A stretch of 64,000 nt of DNA from UBA2334 sp049653005 (GTDB taxonomy: Bacteria > Pseudomonadota > Gammaproteobacteria > Burkholderiales > Burkholderiaceae_C): positions 1 through 64,000 of the forward strand of contig JBASFL010000095.1 in NCBI GenBank assembly GCA_049653005.1, given 5' to 3'. Shown in pieces: positions 1-8,604 of this stretch. Position 1 is the first letter of the stretch, and each line of letters opens with the position of its first letter. The position numbers and the translations under genes are program-made. The notes under the pieces are model-generated. The model made no database searches and had not been told where the DNA came from. It saw only the letters and a list, made by a program, of their open reading frames with translations.

Positions 1-122
1 TCATCAGAGGACTCCCGGGGCAAGGATTGAACGGCCCAGCAGATCATCCACCAACTGGCGCATCGTCTCTCGCGCTGCCAGCAACGGGTACCTTCTGGGG
101 TCTATGCAATCATCCGGGATGC
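1..122 (-). other. Unrecognised segment upstream of a breakpoint in the first BMP-type gene
   Basis: These bases do not encode the expected upstream part of the neighbouring solute-binding protein, although that frame stays open to the window edge. On the minus strand an open frame ends in two consecutive TGA stops at bases 6 to 1; its last residues include RYPLLAARETMRQLVDDLLG. Its codons (TCA, CTT, GGA, CTC) are less GC-rich at the third position than those of the neighbours. It could be the 3' end of a foreign gene, a mobile-element remnant or an assembly chimera. I do not recognise the protein. Confidence 0.35.
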
Positions 123-797
123 GACACGTACATGGCCGGGGTGATCGCGGGCAGCATGACCAAAAGCAACACCGTGGGTGTGGTGGGGTCTATCCCCATT
201 CCTGAGGTGATCCGCAACATCAACAGCTTCACGCTGGGTGCACAGTCGGTCAACCCCAAAATCAAAACCAAAGTGGTCTGGGTGGGCGAGTGGTTCAACC
301 CACCGAAAGAAACCGAAGCCGCCACCTCGCTGATCAACGGCGGTGCCGACATCCTGTTCCAGAACACCGACTCGTCGGCCGTGCTGCAAACCGCAGGCAA
401 ACTGGGCAAACGCGCGTTTGGTTGGGACTCTGACATGTCCGCCTACGACCCCAAAGCCCACCTGGGCTCGGCCGTCATCAACTGGGGCCCTTACTACGTG
501 AAGGCCGTGGGCGATGCGCTGAACGGCACCTGGTCCACCGGGGCCGCTTGGTGGGGCGTGAAAGAAGGCGCCATTGACATGGTGTCCATCGCCGAAGACG
601 TGCCCGCCGACGTCAAAACCAAAATCGACGGCATCAAGGCCGGTCTGAAAGACGGCAGCTTCGCCATCTGGAAAGGCCCCATCGTGGGCCAGGACGGCAA
701 AGAAGTGCTGGCCAAAGACGTGGTCGCCGACGACAAATTCCTGGGCGGCATCAAGTTCTACGTCAAAGGCGTGGAAGGCAAAGTGCCCGGCGGCTGA
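123..797 (+). CDS. BMP-family ABC transporter solute-binding protein, 5' end missing
   Basis: This is the C-terminal two thirds of a periplasmic binding protein of the BMP/PnrA-like family, which feeds nucleosides or purines to an ABC importer. From residue run DTYMAGVIAGSM onward it aligns by eye with the complete paralogue at 2883-3983: both carry IPEVI, SVNP, V-GEWFNPP, an SDM motif and GVKEG. The paralogue's preceding residues (signal peptide, first lobe, ARYYEGRYLAG) have no counterpart, because the sequence before about base 120 is unrelated. No signal peptide is visible. A strong terminator follows and adenine deaminase lies just downstream, which supports a purine-uptake role. Whether the truncation is biological or an assembly effect cannot be decided here. 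Confidence 0.75.
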   Translation, partial: DTYMAGVIAGSMTKSNTVGVVGSIPIPEVIRNINSFTLGAQSVNPKIKTKVVWVGEWFNPPKETEAATSLINGGADILFQNTDSSAVLQTAGKLGKRAFGWDSDMSAYDPKAHLGSAVINWGPYYVKAVGDALNGTWSTGAAWWGVKEGAIDMVSIAEDVPADVKTKIDGIKAGLKDGSFAIWKGPIVGQDGKEVLAKDVVADDKFLGGIKFYVKGVEGKVPGG

Positions 798-818
798 TAC
801 CCCGTTGACATGAGCACA

Positions 819-858
819 CAGGCTGCCCGGCTTTTCAGCGGGGCAGCCTGTTTTTTTT
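819..858 (+). terminator. Intrinsic terminator between the binding-protein gene and the deaminase gene
   Basis: A perfect 10-bp stem (CAGGCTGCCC at 819-828 with GGGCAGCCTG at 841-850) is followed directly by eight T. It ends 13 bases before the downstream ATG, so the deaminase is expressed either by read-through or from a promoter overlapping this element. Confidence 0.85.
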
Positions 859-871
859 GAATCGACCTGCC

Positions 872-1891
872 ATGACCCACACCACTGTTTCACCCGCCGC
901 CGAGCTGGCCCGCCGCATCCCCAAGGCCGAGCTGCACATCCACATCGAGGGCTCTTTGGAGCCCGAGCTGATTTTTGCGCTGGCGCAGCGCAACAGCGTG
1001 GCCTTGCCTTACACCAGCGTGGAGGCCCTGCGTGCGGCCTATGCCTTCACCGACTTGCAAAGTTTTCTGGACATTTACTACGCCGGTGCCAGCGTGTTGC
1101 TGCACGAGGCCGACTTTTTCGACATGGCCTGGGCCTATTTTTTGCGCGCGCAGGCCGACCATGTCATCCACACCGAAATCTTCTTTGACCCCCAGACCCA
1201 CACCGCCCGGGGTGTGCCCATGGCCACGGTCATTGCCGGTCTGAAGCGGGCTTGCGAGCAGGCGGAATCTCAACTGGGCATCAGCAGCCACTTGATTTTG
1301 TGTTTTCTGCGCCACCTCAGTGAAGCAGATGCGTTGGCCACGCTCGACGCGGCGTTGCCATTCCAGCGCGACTTCATCGGCGTGGGGCTGGACAGCAGCG
1401 AGGTGGGCCACCCCCCTGAAAAATTTGCCCGCGTGTTTGCCCGCTGCCGAGACCTGGGCCTGCGCGTGGTGGCCCACGCCGGTGAAGAAGGCCCGCCCGG
1501 CTACATCTGGCAGGCGTTGGACGTGCTGAAAACCGAGCGCATCGACCACGGCGTGCGTTGCCTGGAAGACCCCGTCCTGGTCGCCCGGCTGGCGGCCGAG
1601 CGCGTGCCGCTGACGGTGTGCCCGCTGTCCAACCTGAAGCTGTGTGTGGTGAAAGATTTGGCCGATCACCCCATGAAGCGCCTGCTGGACGCGGGGCTGT
1701 GCGCCACCGTGAATTCAGACGACCCGGCCTACTTCGGTGGCTACCTGAACGCCAACTTTGTGCAAACCGTGGAGGCCCTGAACCTCAGTGCTGCCGATGT
1801 GGTGCAACTGGCCCGCAGCAGTTTTGAGGCCAGTTTTGTGACGCCCGAGCAGCGGGTCGTGATGATTCAAAAATTGGAGCGAACTGTTTAA
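872..1891 (+). CDS. Adenine deaminase (adenosine deaminase superfamily)
   Basis: This 339-residue cytoplasmic metal-dependent deaminase should convert adenine to hypoxanthine plus ammonia. Metal-binding HIHIEGS lies at residues 22-28, the catalytic HAGEEGP at about 202-208, and NSDDPAYFGGY near 281. The runs LQSFLDIYYAG, FFDPQTHT and LTVCPLSNLKLCV are, from memory, typical of the adenine-specific (fungal/bacterial Aah1-like) branch rather than true adenosine deaminase; adenosine remains a possible substrate. The ATG at 872 is preferred to an upstream in-frame TTG at 857 because it puts the conserved start PKAELHIHIEGS at the usual distance. It sits beside BMP-type transporter genes and near guanine deaminase, consistent with purine salvage. 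Confidence 0.88.
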   Translation: MTHTTVSPAAELARRIPKAELHIHIEGSLEPELIFALAQRNSVALPYTSVEALRAAYAFTDLQSFLDIYYAGASVLLHEADFFDMAWAYFLRAQADHVIHTEIFFDPQTHTARGVPMATVIAGLKRACEQAESQLGISSHLILCFLRHLSEADALATLDAALPFQRDFIGVGLDSSEVGHPPEKFARVFARCRDLGLRVVAHAGEEGPPGYIWQALDVLKTERIDHGVRCLEDPVLVARLAAERVPLTVCPLSNLKLCVVKDLADHPMKRLLDAGLCATVNSDDPAYFGGYLNANFVQTVEALNLSAADVVQLARSSFEASFVTPEQRVVMIQKLERTV

Positions 1892-1920
1892 TATTGGCAA
1901 GCGTTGATGGCCAATTTTAT
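1881..1920. repeat. Degenerate copy of dispersed intergenic repeat, also a weak terminator
   Basis: The stretch overlaps the deaminase stop and contains ACTGTTTAATATTGGCAAGC, resembling the core (gttcaatacaggcaagcgct) of the repeat family seen fully at 61452-61539. ATTGGC (1893-1898) pairs with GCCAAT (1910-1915) and is followed by TTTAT, so it may end transcripts from the converging genes. Confidence 0.45.
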
Positions 1921-1927
1921 AAAAAAA

Positions 1928-2779
1928 TCAGTTTGAGGGGCGCACCACAACGGCGCGCGTCACCAGCAGCACCGAGTCTGTGCGTATGCATGCGGTGTTG
2001 CCTTGGCAACTGGCGGCCATCACCCGCGCGGGGGCGTAGCCCAGGCTGACGGTGCGCCCCACCAAGCGGTCGGGGTCTTCGCACAAGGCGAAGTCGGCCA
2101 TTTCTCGGTACACGCGGCCCACGGTGTCGGTCAGTTCCAGGTAGCAGGCTACGTCGCCCGCTTCTACCCCCACCACCTTGCCTTGGGTCAGTTTGCGCTG
2201 TGTGCCAACGGTCAGAGTGGGCGCGGCGGGGGCCAGTGCTGCTGCGCGCAGTGCCCGCGCCATGGCGCGTGAGGTGGCCGATTCGGTTTGTGCCAACGCA
2301 TCGCCAGGGGCCACCACCGATTTGCCCAGCCCAGCCAGCATGTGCACCAGCCGGTCTTGGTCAAAGTACAGGCGGTGTTCGTTCCGCGCTTCCAGCTTGC
2401 CTCTGGGTGTGTGGCCTTGTGTGGTGCGCAGGGCAAACACCAGGTCTCCTTCAGGGCCAAAGTACAGGTTGGTCACCACGTTGCCCGAGTCGTCCGGGTC
2501 GGTCACGGCCAATTTGCGCACTTGGTTGCCCTCGGTCCAGGCAACCACCTCACTGGTGTAGGCCACCCCAGGCACGCGGGCCAAAAAACGCTTGATGCTT
2601 AGGCGGTGGGTGTTCTGGTTGACATCGGCATACACCGCACGGGCGCGCGCCACGGTGTCTGCCGCGGTTGGGGCCTGGCCAAGCCCGGTGGCGCCAGCCG
2701 CCAGCCATGTGCCCGCCCAAAAACCTGCAGTTAAGGCAGCCATTGCGCAGCGTTTGACGAAGGTGCAAATGGTGTACAT
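1928..2779 (-). CDS. Hypothetical exported protein
   Basis: A 283-residue protein that I do not recognise. The ATG at 2779 is chosen because CAGGAG lies 5 to 7 bases upstream and it begins a plausible signal peptide (basic MYTICTFVKRC, then a hydrophobic stretch of Ala, Gly, Trp, Leu ending near LGQA). A longer open frame upstream would run through the divergent promoter region. The mature part has scattered cysteines in its C-terminal half (AGDVACYLE, ALCEDP, ASCQGNTACIR) that could form disulfides, and a Tyr/Asp/Val-rich N-terminal half that could be beta-structured. It is divergent from the BMP-type gene at 2883 and converges on the deaminase gene. A periplasmic role is inferred from the signal only. 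Confidence 0.6.
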   Translation of the reverse strand: MYTICTFVKRCAMAALTAGFWAGTWLAAGATGLGQAPTAADTVARARAVYADVNQNTHRLSIKRFLARVPGVAYTSEVVAWTEGNQVRKLAVTDPDDSGNVVTNLYFGPEGDLVFALRTTQGHTPRGKLEARNEHRLYFDQDRLVHMLAGLGKSVVAPGDALAQTESATSRAMARALRAAALAPAAPTLTVGTQRKLTQGKVVGVEAGDVACYLELTDTVGRVYREMADFALCEDPDRLVGRTVSLGYAPARVMAASCQGNTACIRTDSVLLVTRAVVVRPSN

Positions 2780-2812
2780 GTCGGCTCCTGCGGGTGGCTG
2801 AACGGCGTTGCC

Positions 2813-2848
2813 TACAATCCGCGGCCCGCCGGTGCTTCCCCGGCGGGC
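2813..2848 (+). promoter_or_regulatory. Possible -10 box and leader hairpin of the second BMP-type gene
   Basis: A TACAAT box at 2813-2818 is followed by a 9-bp GC-rich stem (GCCCGCCGG at 2824-2832 with CCGGCGGGC at 2840-2848) and a run ATTTTC. If TACAAT is the -10 element, the hairpin would begin the transcript and could attenuate or stabilise it. No good -35 box is visible. Confidence 0.3.
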
Positions 2849-2882
2849 ATTTTCATTCACGGAAGCCATGTCGAGGAACACC

Positions 2883-3983
2883 ATGTACAAAAACCTCGCA
2901 GCCACGCTCGTGGCCGCTTGTTTTTCCCTTTCCCTCTCCACTTCGCTGCACGCGCAAAGCCCCAAACCCGCCACGCAAGCCGCATTTGTGTACGTCTCGC
3001 CCATCACCGATGCCGGGTGGACGCGTCAGCACGACGACGCCCGCAAAGCGGTGGACACCGCGCTCAACAAACCTGGGCAGCCCCCGCAGGTGGCCACCCG
3101 TTTCGTGGAAAACGTGGCCGAGGGGCCCGACGCCGAACGTGTCATCCGTGACCTGGCGCGCAGCGGGGTCGACATCGTCTTCACCCCCAGTTTTGGCTAC
3201 ATGGAGCCCACGCTGAAGGTGGCCGCCGAGTTCCCGAACGTGAAGTTCGAGTCCATCACCGGCTACAAAACCGCGCCCAACGTGGCTGTGGCCAACGCCC
3301 GCTATTACGAGGGCCGCTACCTGGCTGGCGTGGCGGCCGGGCGGCTGGCCACCCAGGCGGGGTATGTGGCGGGTTTTCCCATTCCCGAGGTGATCCAGGG
3401 CATCAACGCGTTCACGCTGGGCATGCGCTCGGTCAACCCCGCCGCGCAGGTGCGCGTGGTGTGGCTGGGCGAGTGGTTCAACCCGCCGCGCGAGCGCGAT
3501 GCGGCCGTGTCGCTGATGAACCAGGGGGCCGAGGTGCTGGTGTTCCACACCGGCTCCACCGCCGTGATGGCGGCTGCGCAAGAGCGCGGCAAGCTGGCCG
3601 TGGCCTACCACTCGGACATGCGCAAAACCGCGCCCGACGCCCAGGTGCTGGCCGTCACCCACCAGTGGGGTGCGTACTACACCCGCCGCGTGCAAGCCGT
3701 GCGCAACGGCACCTGGCAGAGCGAGCGCCTGTGGGGCGGTGTGAAAGAGGGCATGGTCCGTGTGGACGCGTTCGGCCCCAAGGTGCCGCAGGCGGTGCAA
3801 ACCGAGGTGTTGGCCCGCCAGAAAGACATTGCGGCGGGCAAGTTGCACCCTTTCCACGCCACGGCCGAGGTGCGCGACAACACGGGCAAAGTGGCCATTC
3901 CCGCTGGTCACACCCTGGGCGACGCGCAGATTCTCAACATGGATTGGCTGGCCGACGGTGTGATCGGCAAACTGGGCGGCTGA
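2883..3983 (+). CDS. BMP-family ABC transporter solute-binding protein
   Basis: A complete 366-residue periplasmic binding protein of the BMP/PnrA-like family (nucleoside or purine uptake). The ATG at 2883 has GAGGA six bases upstream and starts a classical signal peptide (MYKNLAATLVAACFSLSLS, cleavage near LHAQS). An upstream in-frame ATG at 2868 lacks these features. The mature protein has AFVYVSPITDAGW near its start, the hinge-type ARYYEGRYLAG, IPEVIQGINAFTLG, WLGEWFNPP and GGVKEG. It is paralogous to the gene at 123-797, which it parallels from EGRYLAG on. No permease or ATPase gene lies in the window, so the rest of the transporter must be upstream of base 1 or elsewhere. Purine as ligand is inferred from the two deaminase genes nearby. 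Confidence 0.88.
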   Translation: MYKNLAATLVAACFSLSLSTSLHAQSPKPATQAAFVYVSPITDAGWTRQHDDARKAVDTALNKPGQPPQVATRFVENVAEGPDAERVIRDLARSGVDIVFTPSFGYMEPTLKVAAEFPNVKFESITGYKTAPNVAVANARYYEGRYLAGVAAGRLATQAGYVAGFPIPEVIQGINAFTLGMRSVNPAAQVRVVWLGEWFNPPRERDAAVSLMNQGAEVLVFHTGSTAVMAAAQERGKLAVAYHSDMRKTAPDAQVLAVTHQWGAYYTRRVQAVRNGTWQSERLWGGVKEGMVRVDAFGPKVPQAVQTEVLARQKDIAAGKLHPFHATAEVRDNTGKVAIPAGHTLGDAQILNMDWLADGVIGKLGG

Positions 3984-3986
3984 CCT

Positions 3987-4697
3987 TCAGCGCAGCGCGG
4001 CGCTGGCGGCCTTGGCCAGTTGCTGCGTCAGTACGGGGCCCAGGCCCCGGGCCAGGTCTTTTTTCTCGACCACCGGAATGCCTTCTAGCGCAAACGCGTA
4101 GGGCTCGCGCTGGCTGGCGTCCAGGCTGGTGACCACCATCAGTTGCAGACCTGCAAAGTGCTTTTGCGAGCGCAGGCTGCCAATCAAGGTGGCCCCGTCA
4201 ATGCCGGGCAGCAGCAAATCGACCATCAGCACATCGGGCCGCACGGCGCCACAAAGCGCCAGGCCCACCATGGCGTCGCTGGCCACGTGCAGCGACACCT
4301 GGGGATGCGAGCGTTGCAGCATGAGTTTGATCACGCCCTGGAAGTGCCCCGAGTCTTCGATCAGCACCACCGTGGGCTGGCGCGAGTCCGTGACCCGCCG
4401 CCGTGCACCCACTTGGCTGGGGGCGGGGGCATGGGCGGGCCTGGGCAGGCCCACCCCATTGCCTGGGCGCTGTGCCAGCCACTGGGTGACCGAGTCGCGG
4501 GCAATGCGCCGGTGGCCGCCCGAGGTTTTCCAGGCTTGCAATTCACCCCGGTCCACCATCAATTGCACCGACCGCACCGCCAGGCCCAGCAGCTTGGCCA
4601 CCTCACGGGTGGTCAGCGTGTTGTCGGCGTCCTCCAGCGCAATGGCGGGGGCTCCGGCGGTGGCTTCTGCGGTTTCGGGGACGGTGGGCAGGGGCAT
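3987..4697 (-). CDS. Response regulator with N-terminal excisionase/MerR-like helix-turn-helix
   Basis: A 236-residue cytoplasmic regulator with an unusual domain order. Residues about 25-75 form a DNA-binding domain of the excisionase/BldC type (LTTREVAKLLGLAVRSVQLM, then WKTSGGHRRI). Residues about 110-225 form a receiver domain with VVLIEDSG (acidic pocket), LMVDLLLPGIDG (phospho-acceptor Asp) and a late Lys (VVEKKD). The ATG at 4697 is chosen because longer starts would overlap the guaD promoter and start. No sensor kinase is adjacent. It lies divergent from guaD with 79 bases between, so purine-related control is possible but unproven. Confidence 0.75.
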   Translation of the reverse strand: MPLPTVPETAEATAGAPAIALEDADNTLTTREVAKLLGLAVRSVQLMVDRGELQAWKTSGGHRRIARDSVTQWLAQRPGNGVGLPRPAHAPAPSQVGARRRVTDSRQPTVVLIEDSGHFQGVIKLMLQRSHPQVSLHVASDAMVGLALCGAVRPDVLMVDLLLPGIDGATLIGSLRSQKHFAGLQLMVVTSLDASQREPYAFALEGIPVVEKKDLARGLGPVLTQQLAKAASAALR

Positions 4698-4776
4698 GGG
4701 ATTTGAAAAATGAACTATTTGATATTTTAGGCCGCTGGGTCGCGGGTGGGCATGCGGCCTGCGGTATTCTTTTTCC

Positions 4777-6117
4777 ATGAAAGCCCTGCGTGCCGCCACT
4801 TTGTCGTTTGCCCCTTCGGGCCAACCCCTTTACGAGGCCGATGGCCTGCTGGTCACCCAGCGCAACGCCCGGGGCGTGGAAGAGGTGGTGGCCATCGGGG
4901 CCACCCAAACCTTGGCCCCTTCGTATGGCCACCTGCCCACCACCCACATGCCAGGCCACCTGGTGGCGCCGGGTTTTGTGGACATGCACGTGCACTACCC
5001 CCAGGTGGACGTGATCGGTGCCCCGGCCGACGGCCTGTTGCCCTGGCTGGACAACCACACCTTCCCGCAGGAAACCCGTTTTGCCGACCCCGCGCACGCT
5101 GAAGGCCTGGCCACGGTGTTTGCCGACGAGTTGCTGCGCCACGGCGTGACCACCGCCTTGGCGTTTGCCACGTCGCACCCCACCTCGGTCAATGCGTTGT
5201 TTGCCGAAGCCCAAGCGCGCGGCATGCGGCTGATGACAGGCCTGTGCCTGATGGACCAAAACGCCCCCGACGGCGTGCGCAACCGCCCCGGCCCTGGCGG
5301 CAACGCCACCGAGCAAAGCCTGCTCGACAGCGAAGCCCTGTTGACCCGCTGGCACGGGGTGGACCGGCTGGGCTACGCCATCACCCCCCGGTTTGTGCCC
5401 ACCTGCTCCGACGCCCAATTGCGCGGCGCGGGCGAGCTGGCCGCCCGCCACCCCGGCGTGTGGGTGCAGTCGCACGTGGCCGAAAACCGCGACGAAATCG
5501 CTTGGGTGCGACAGCTTCATCCCGGTGCCCGCAGCTACTTGGACGTGTACCACCGCTTTGGCCTGCTTCGCGAGCGCGCGGTGTACGCCCATTGCATCTA
5601 TCTGGACGACACCGACCGCGCCCTGATGCGCGACACCAGCACGGCCGCCGCCATCAGCCCCACCAGCAACCTGTTTCTGGGCAGCGGTTTTTTCGACTAT
5701 GCCGCCGCGCAGCGCACCGGGTTTTTGCACGGGTTGGCCAGCGACGTGGGCGGCGGCACCTCGTTCAGTCCGTTTGAAACCATGAAAGCCGCTTACTTTG
5801 TGGGCCGCATGGCGCTGGAGCAGGGTGGGGCGCTCAAGCCCGGCCTGAGCCTGAAGCCCAGCGCCTTGTGGTGGCAACACACCGCCGGTGCCGCACAAGC
5901 CCTGGGGCTGGGGGGCGTGGTGGGCAACCTGGCCCCCGGCTGCGAGGCCGATTACGTGGTGCTCAACCCCGCCGCCACTCCGCTGCTGACCCGGCGCACC
6001 GCTGCCGCCCGCGACCTGGAAGAGCTGCTGTTTGCCCTCGTCATCCTGGGGGATGACCGTGCGGTGTCGCGTGTGAATGTGGCGGGTGCGTTGGTGCAAG
6101 GGGGCTGCAATAATTGA
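4777..6117 (+). CDS. guaD: Guanine deaminase
   Basis: A 446-residue amidohydrolase converting guanine to xanthine and ammonia. Zinc-binding HVHYPQVD sits near residues 71-78 in the guanine-deaminase signature GFVDMHVHYPQVDVIGAP. HTFPQETRF, QSHVAENRDE (second His), YAHCIYLDD and the late DVGGGTS segment (metal Asp) are all present, and length is normal for the family. A -10-like TATTCT ends only six bases before the ATG and no ribosome-binding site is visible, so the mRNA may be leaderless. It is followed 22 bases on by dcd. Confidence 0.93.
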   Translation: MKALRAATLSFAPSGQPLYEADGLLVTQRNARGVEEVVAIGATQTLAPSYGHLPTTHMPGHLVAPGFVDMHVHYPQVDVIGAPADGLLPWLDNHTFPQETRFADPAHAEGLATVFADELLRHGVTTALAFATSHPTSVNALFAEAQARGMRLMTGLCLMDQNAPDGVRNRPGPGGNATEQSLLDSEALLTRWHGVDRLGYAITPRFVPTCSDAQLRGAGELAARHPGVWVQSHVAENRDEIAWVRQLHPGARSYLDVYHRFGLLRERAVYAHCIYLDDTDRALMRDTSTAAAISPTSNLFLGSGFFDYAAAQRTGFLHGLASDVGGGTSFSPFETMKAAYFVGRMALEQGGALKPGLSLKPSALWWQHTAGAAQALGLGGVVGNLAPGCEADYVVLNPAATPLLTRRTAAARDLEELLFALVILGDDRAVSRVNVAGALVQGGCNN

Positions 6118-6139
6118 CGCCACACACCACGGACACCCT

Positions 6140-6706
6140 ATGAGCATCAAGAGCGACAAATGGATACGCCGCATGGCCCAGCAGCACGGCATGATCGAGC
6201 CCTTCGAGCCCAACCAGGTGCGCGAGGCCGATGGCAAAAAAATCATCAGCTACGGCACCAGCAGCTACGGCTACGACATCCGCTGTGCACCTGAATTCAA
6301 GGTGTTCACCAACATCCACAGCACCGTGGTGGACCCCAAAAACTTCGATGAAAAAAGCTTTGTCGATTTTCACGGCGACAGCTGCATCATCCCGCCCAAC
6401 AGCTTTGCGCTGGCGCGCACCGTGGAGTACTTCCGCATCCCGCGCAATGTGCTGACCATCTGCCTGGGCAAAAGCACCTACGCCCGCTGCGGCATCATCG
6501 TCAACGTCACGCCGTTTGAGCCCGAGTGGGAAGGCTACGTCACGCTGGAGTTTTCCAACACCACGCCGCTGCCCGCCCGCATTTACGCCGGTGAAGGCTG
6601 CGCCCAGGTGCTGTTTTTTGAAAGCGACGAGGTGTGCGAGGTGTCTTACAAAGACCGGGGTGGCAAATACCAAGGCCAAGTGGGCGTGACCTTGCCCAAG
6701 GCCTGA
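6140..6706 (+). CDS. dcd: dCTP deaminase
   Basis: A 188-residue enzyme, the usual size, that deaminates dCTP to dUTP for thymidylate synthesis; it acts as a homotrimer. The ATG at 6140 gives the canonical start MSIKSDKWIRRMA; an in-frame GTG upstream lies inside guaD. Motifs include SYGTSSYGYDIR, the core LGKSTYARCGI, NVTPFEPEWEGY and the C-terminal KDRGGKYQGQ that closes over the nucleotide. It follows guaD closely; CAATAAT about 25 bases upstream could be its own -10 box. Confidence 0.95.
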   Translation: MSIKSDKWIRRMAQQHGMIEPFEPNQVREADGKKIISYGTSSYGYDIRCAPEFKVFTNIHSTVVDPKNFDEKSFVDFHGDSCIIPPNSFALARTVEYFRIPRNVLTICLGKSTYARCGIIVNVTPFEPEWEGYVTLEFSNTTPLPARIYAGEGCAQVLFFESDEVCEVSYKDRGGKYQGQVGVTLPKA

Positions 6707-6728
6707 GGCCACCGCAAGGCCTGGCCCC

Positions 6729-8555
6729 ATGTTCCCCCACCCTCCCGTCGCAGACGGTGACCATCCCGACACCGCCCCCGACACGCTGCCCATGGGCTTA
6801 GCCCCATCCCCGGCCGTCGAGGGGCGCAGCGGGGCCAGTTTGTGGGCCATGTCGCCCGCGCTGGAGCGCCAGTTGTTGGTGCTGGCGTCGGTGTGGGACG
6901 CCACGCGCGACGCCGTGTTGGTGACCGATGCGCACAACCGCATCGTGGCCGTCAACCCGTCGTTTGAGCGTGTCACCGGTTATGCCGAACACGAGGTGCT
7001 GGGGCAAACCCCTTCCATCCTGGCCTCGGGCACACACGACGCGGCCTTCTACCACGCGATGTGGACCCAGCTGCACGCCCAGGGCAGCTGGCAGGGCGAG
7101 GTGCTGAACCGCCGCAAAAGCGGGGTGGTGTACCCCGAGCACTTGCACATCCGCCTGCTGCGTGACCCCCAAAGTGGCGAGGTGCTGAACCACGTGGCCA
7201 CCTTTGCCGATCTTTCGCTGCAAAAAGCCGCACAGCGCAAGATGCAGCGACTGGCCAGCTACGACCAGCTGTCGGGCTTGCCCAACCAGGTGTTGCTGCG
7301 CGACCGTGCCGAGCAGGCCATGGCGCAGGCTCACGCGGGCGGCTTTCAGCTGGCGCTGTTGGTGCTGGACCTGGACCACTTCAAAGCGGTCAACGACTCG
7401 CTGGGCCACGCGGGGGGCGACGAGTTGCTGCGCCACATCAGCCGCGCGCTGGTGGCCGTTGCGGCCCCCACCGAAACCGTCAGCCGCCGGGGTGGCGACG
7501 AGTTTGTGTTTTTGTTGCCCAAAGTGGACATCCACGCCTTGCGCCTGATGGCCCAGCGTGTGCTGGTGGCGCTGGCCGACCCGTTTGTGGTCAACGGCCG
7601 CGAGGCGGTGGTGTCCGCGTCGGTCGGCGTGGCCGTGTACCCGGCCGACGGCACCGACTTTGATGCCCTGCTCAACAACGCCGAATCGGCCATGTACAAG
7701 GCCAAAGAGTCGGGTCGGCGCTGCGTGCGGTTTTTCACCGAGCAAATGAACCAGGGGGCCCGCGACCGCATGGCCCTGTTGGGCGGGTTGACCCGCGCCG
7801 CAGACCGGGGCGAGCTGCGGCTGCACTACCAACCCCTGGTCAACCTCAGTACCAGTGAAGTGGTGGGGGCCGAGGCCCTGGTGCGCTGGGAGCGCCCGGG
7901 TTTTGGCCTGTTGGCCCCCGCGCATTTCATTCCCGAGGCCGAAACCACGGGCCTGATCGTGGACATCGGTGCCTGGGTGTTGCACGAGGCCTGTCGGCAG
8001 CAACGCCGCTGGGCCGATGGTGGTTTGGGGCACTTGCACATGGCGGTCAACGTCTCGGCGCTGCAATTCCGCCAGGGCGCTTTGGAACGCCAAGTGGCAG
8101 AGGCGCTGGCCGAGTCGGGGGCCGACCCAAGGCACTTGGAGCTGGAGCTGACCGAGTCCACCCTGATGGTGCAACCCGAGGAGGTGATGGACACCCTGCA
8201 CCGCCTGAAGCAGCGCGGCGTGCAGCTGGCCATTGACGACTTTGGCACCGGTTACTCCAGCCTGGCGTATTTGCGCCGCTTGGCGGTGGACAAAATCAAA
8301 ATCGACCAGTCGTTTGTGCGCGACATCACCGTTGACGCGGACGGTGCTGCCATTGTGCGTGCGGTCATCCAAATGGCCCGTTCGCTGGGCCTGCGCACCT
8401 TGGGCGAAGGGGTGGAAACCCAGGTCAACCGCCGGGCCCTGCAGGTGCTGGGTTGCGACCACGCGCAGGGCTACTTTTTCGGCAAACCCATGCCCGCTGA
8501 CGAGTTCCACCAACTGGTCACCCGCAGCCGTCACCCCACGCCTGGCGCAGCCTGA
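6729..8555 (+). CDS. PAS-GGDEF-EAL cyclic-di-GMP protein
   Basis: A 608-residue cytoplasmic signalling protein. A PAS domain spans about residues 45-165 (ILVTD-like AVLVTDAHNRIVAVNPSFE, FERVTGY). The diguanylate cyclase domain (about 175-335) has an intact GGDEF at 255-259. The phosphodiesterase domain (about 345-600) has EALVRW near 382, NVSALQF, ELTEST, DDFGTGYSSL, KIDQSFV and EGVET, so both catalytic sites look functional. There are no membrane segments, and the PAS domain probably senses a cytoplasmic ligand or redox state. It starts 22 bases after dcd and may be cotranscribed. Which activity dominates cannot be predicted from sequence. Confidence 0.9.
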   Translation: MFPHPPVADGDHPDTAPDTLPMGLAPSPAVEGRSGASLWAMSPALERQLLVLASVWDATRDAVLVTDAHNRIVAVNPSFERVTGYAEHEVLGQTPSILASGTHDAAFYHAMWTQLHAQGSWQGEVLNRRKSGVVYPEHLHIRLLRDPQSGEVLNHVATFADLSLQKAAQRKMQRLASYDQLSGLPNQVLLRDRAEQAMAQAHAGGFQLALLVLDLDHFKAVNDSLGHAGGDELLRHISRALVAVAAPTETVSRRGGDEFVFLLPKVDIHALRLMAQRVLVALADPFVVNGREAVVSASVGVAVYPADGTDFDALLNNAESAMYKAKESGRRCVRFFTEQMNQGARDRMALLGGLTRAADRGELRLHYQPLVNLSTSEVVGAEALVRWERPGFGLLAPAHFIPEAETTGLIVDIGAWVLHEACRQQRRWADGGLGHLHMAVNVSALQFRQGALERQVAEALAESGADPRHLELELTESTLMVQPEEVMDTLHRLKQRGVQLAIDDFGTGYSSLAYLRRLAVDKIKIDQSFVRDITVDADGAAIVRAVIQMARSLGLRTLGEGVETQVNRRALQVLGCDHAQGYFFGKPMPADEFHQLVTRSRHPTPGAA

Positions 8556-8604
8556 GTCCCGCGCGGGCCCCATGTGTTGGGGCATGGTGCGACAATACGC
8601 GGCA

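Noticed and set aside
4603..6246. 547-residue frame antisense to guaD and dcd
   Set aside because: Both genes on the other strand are clear enzymes; this frame has low-complexity composition and no motif.
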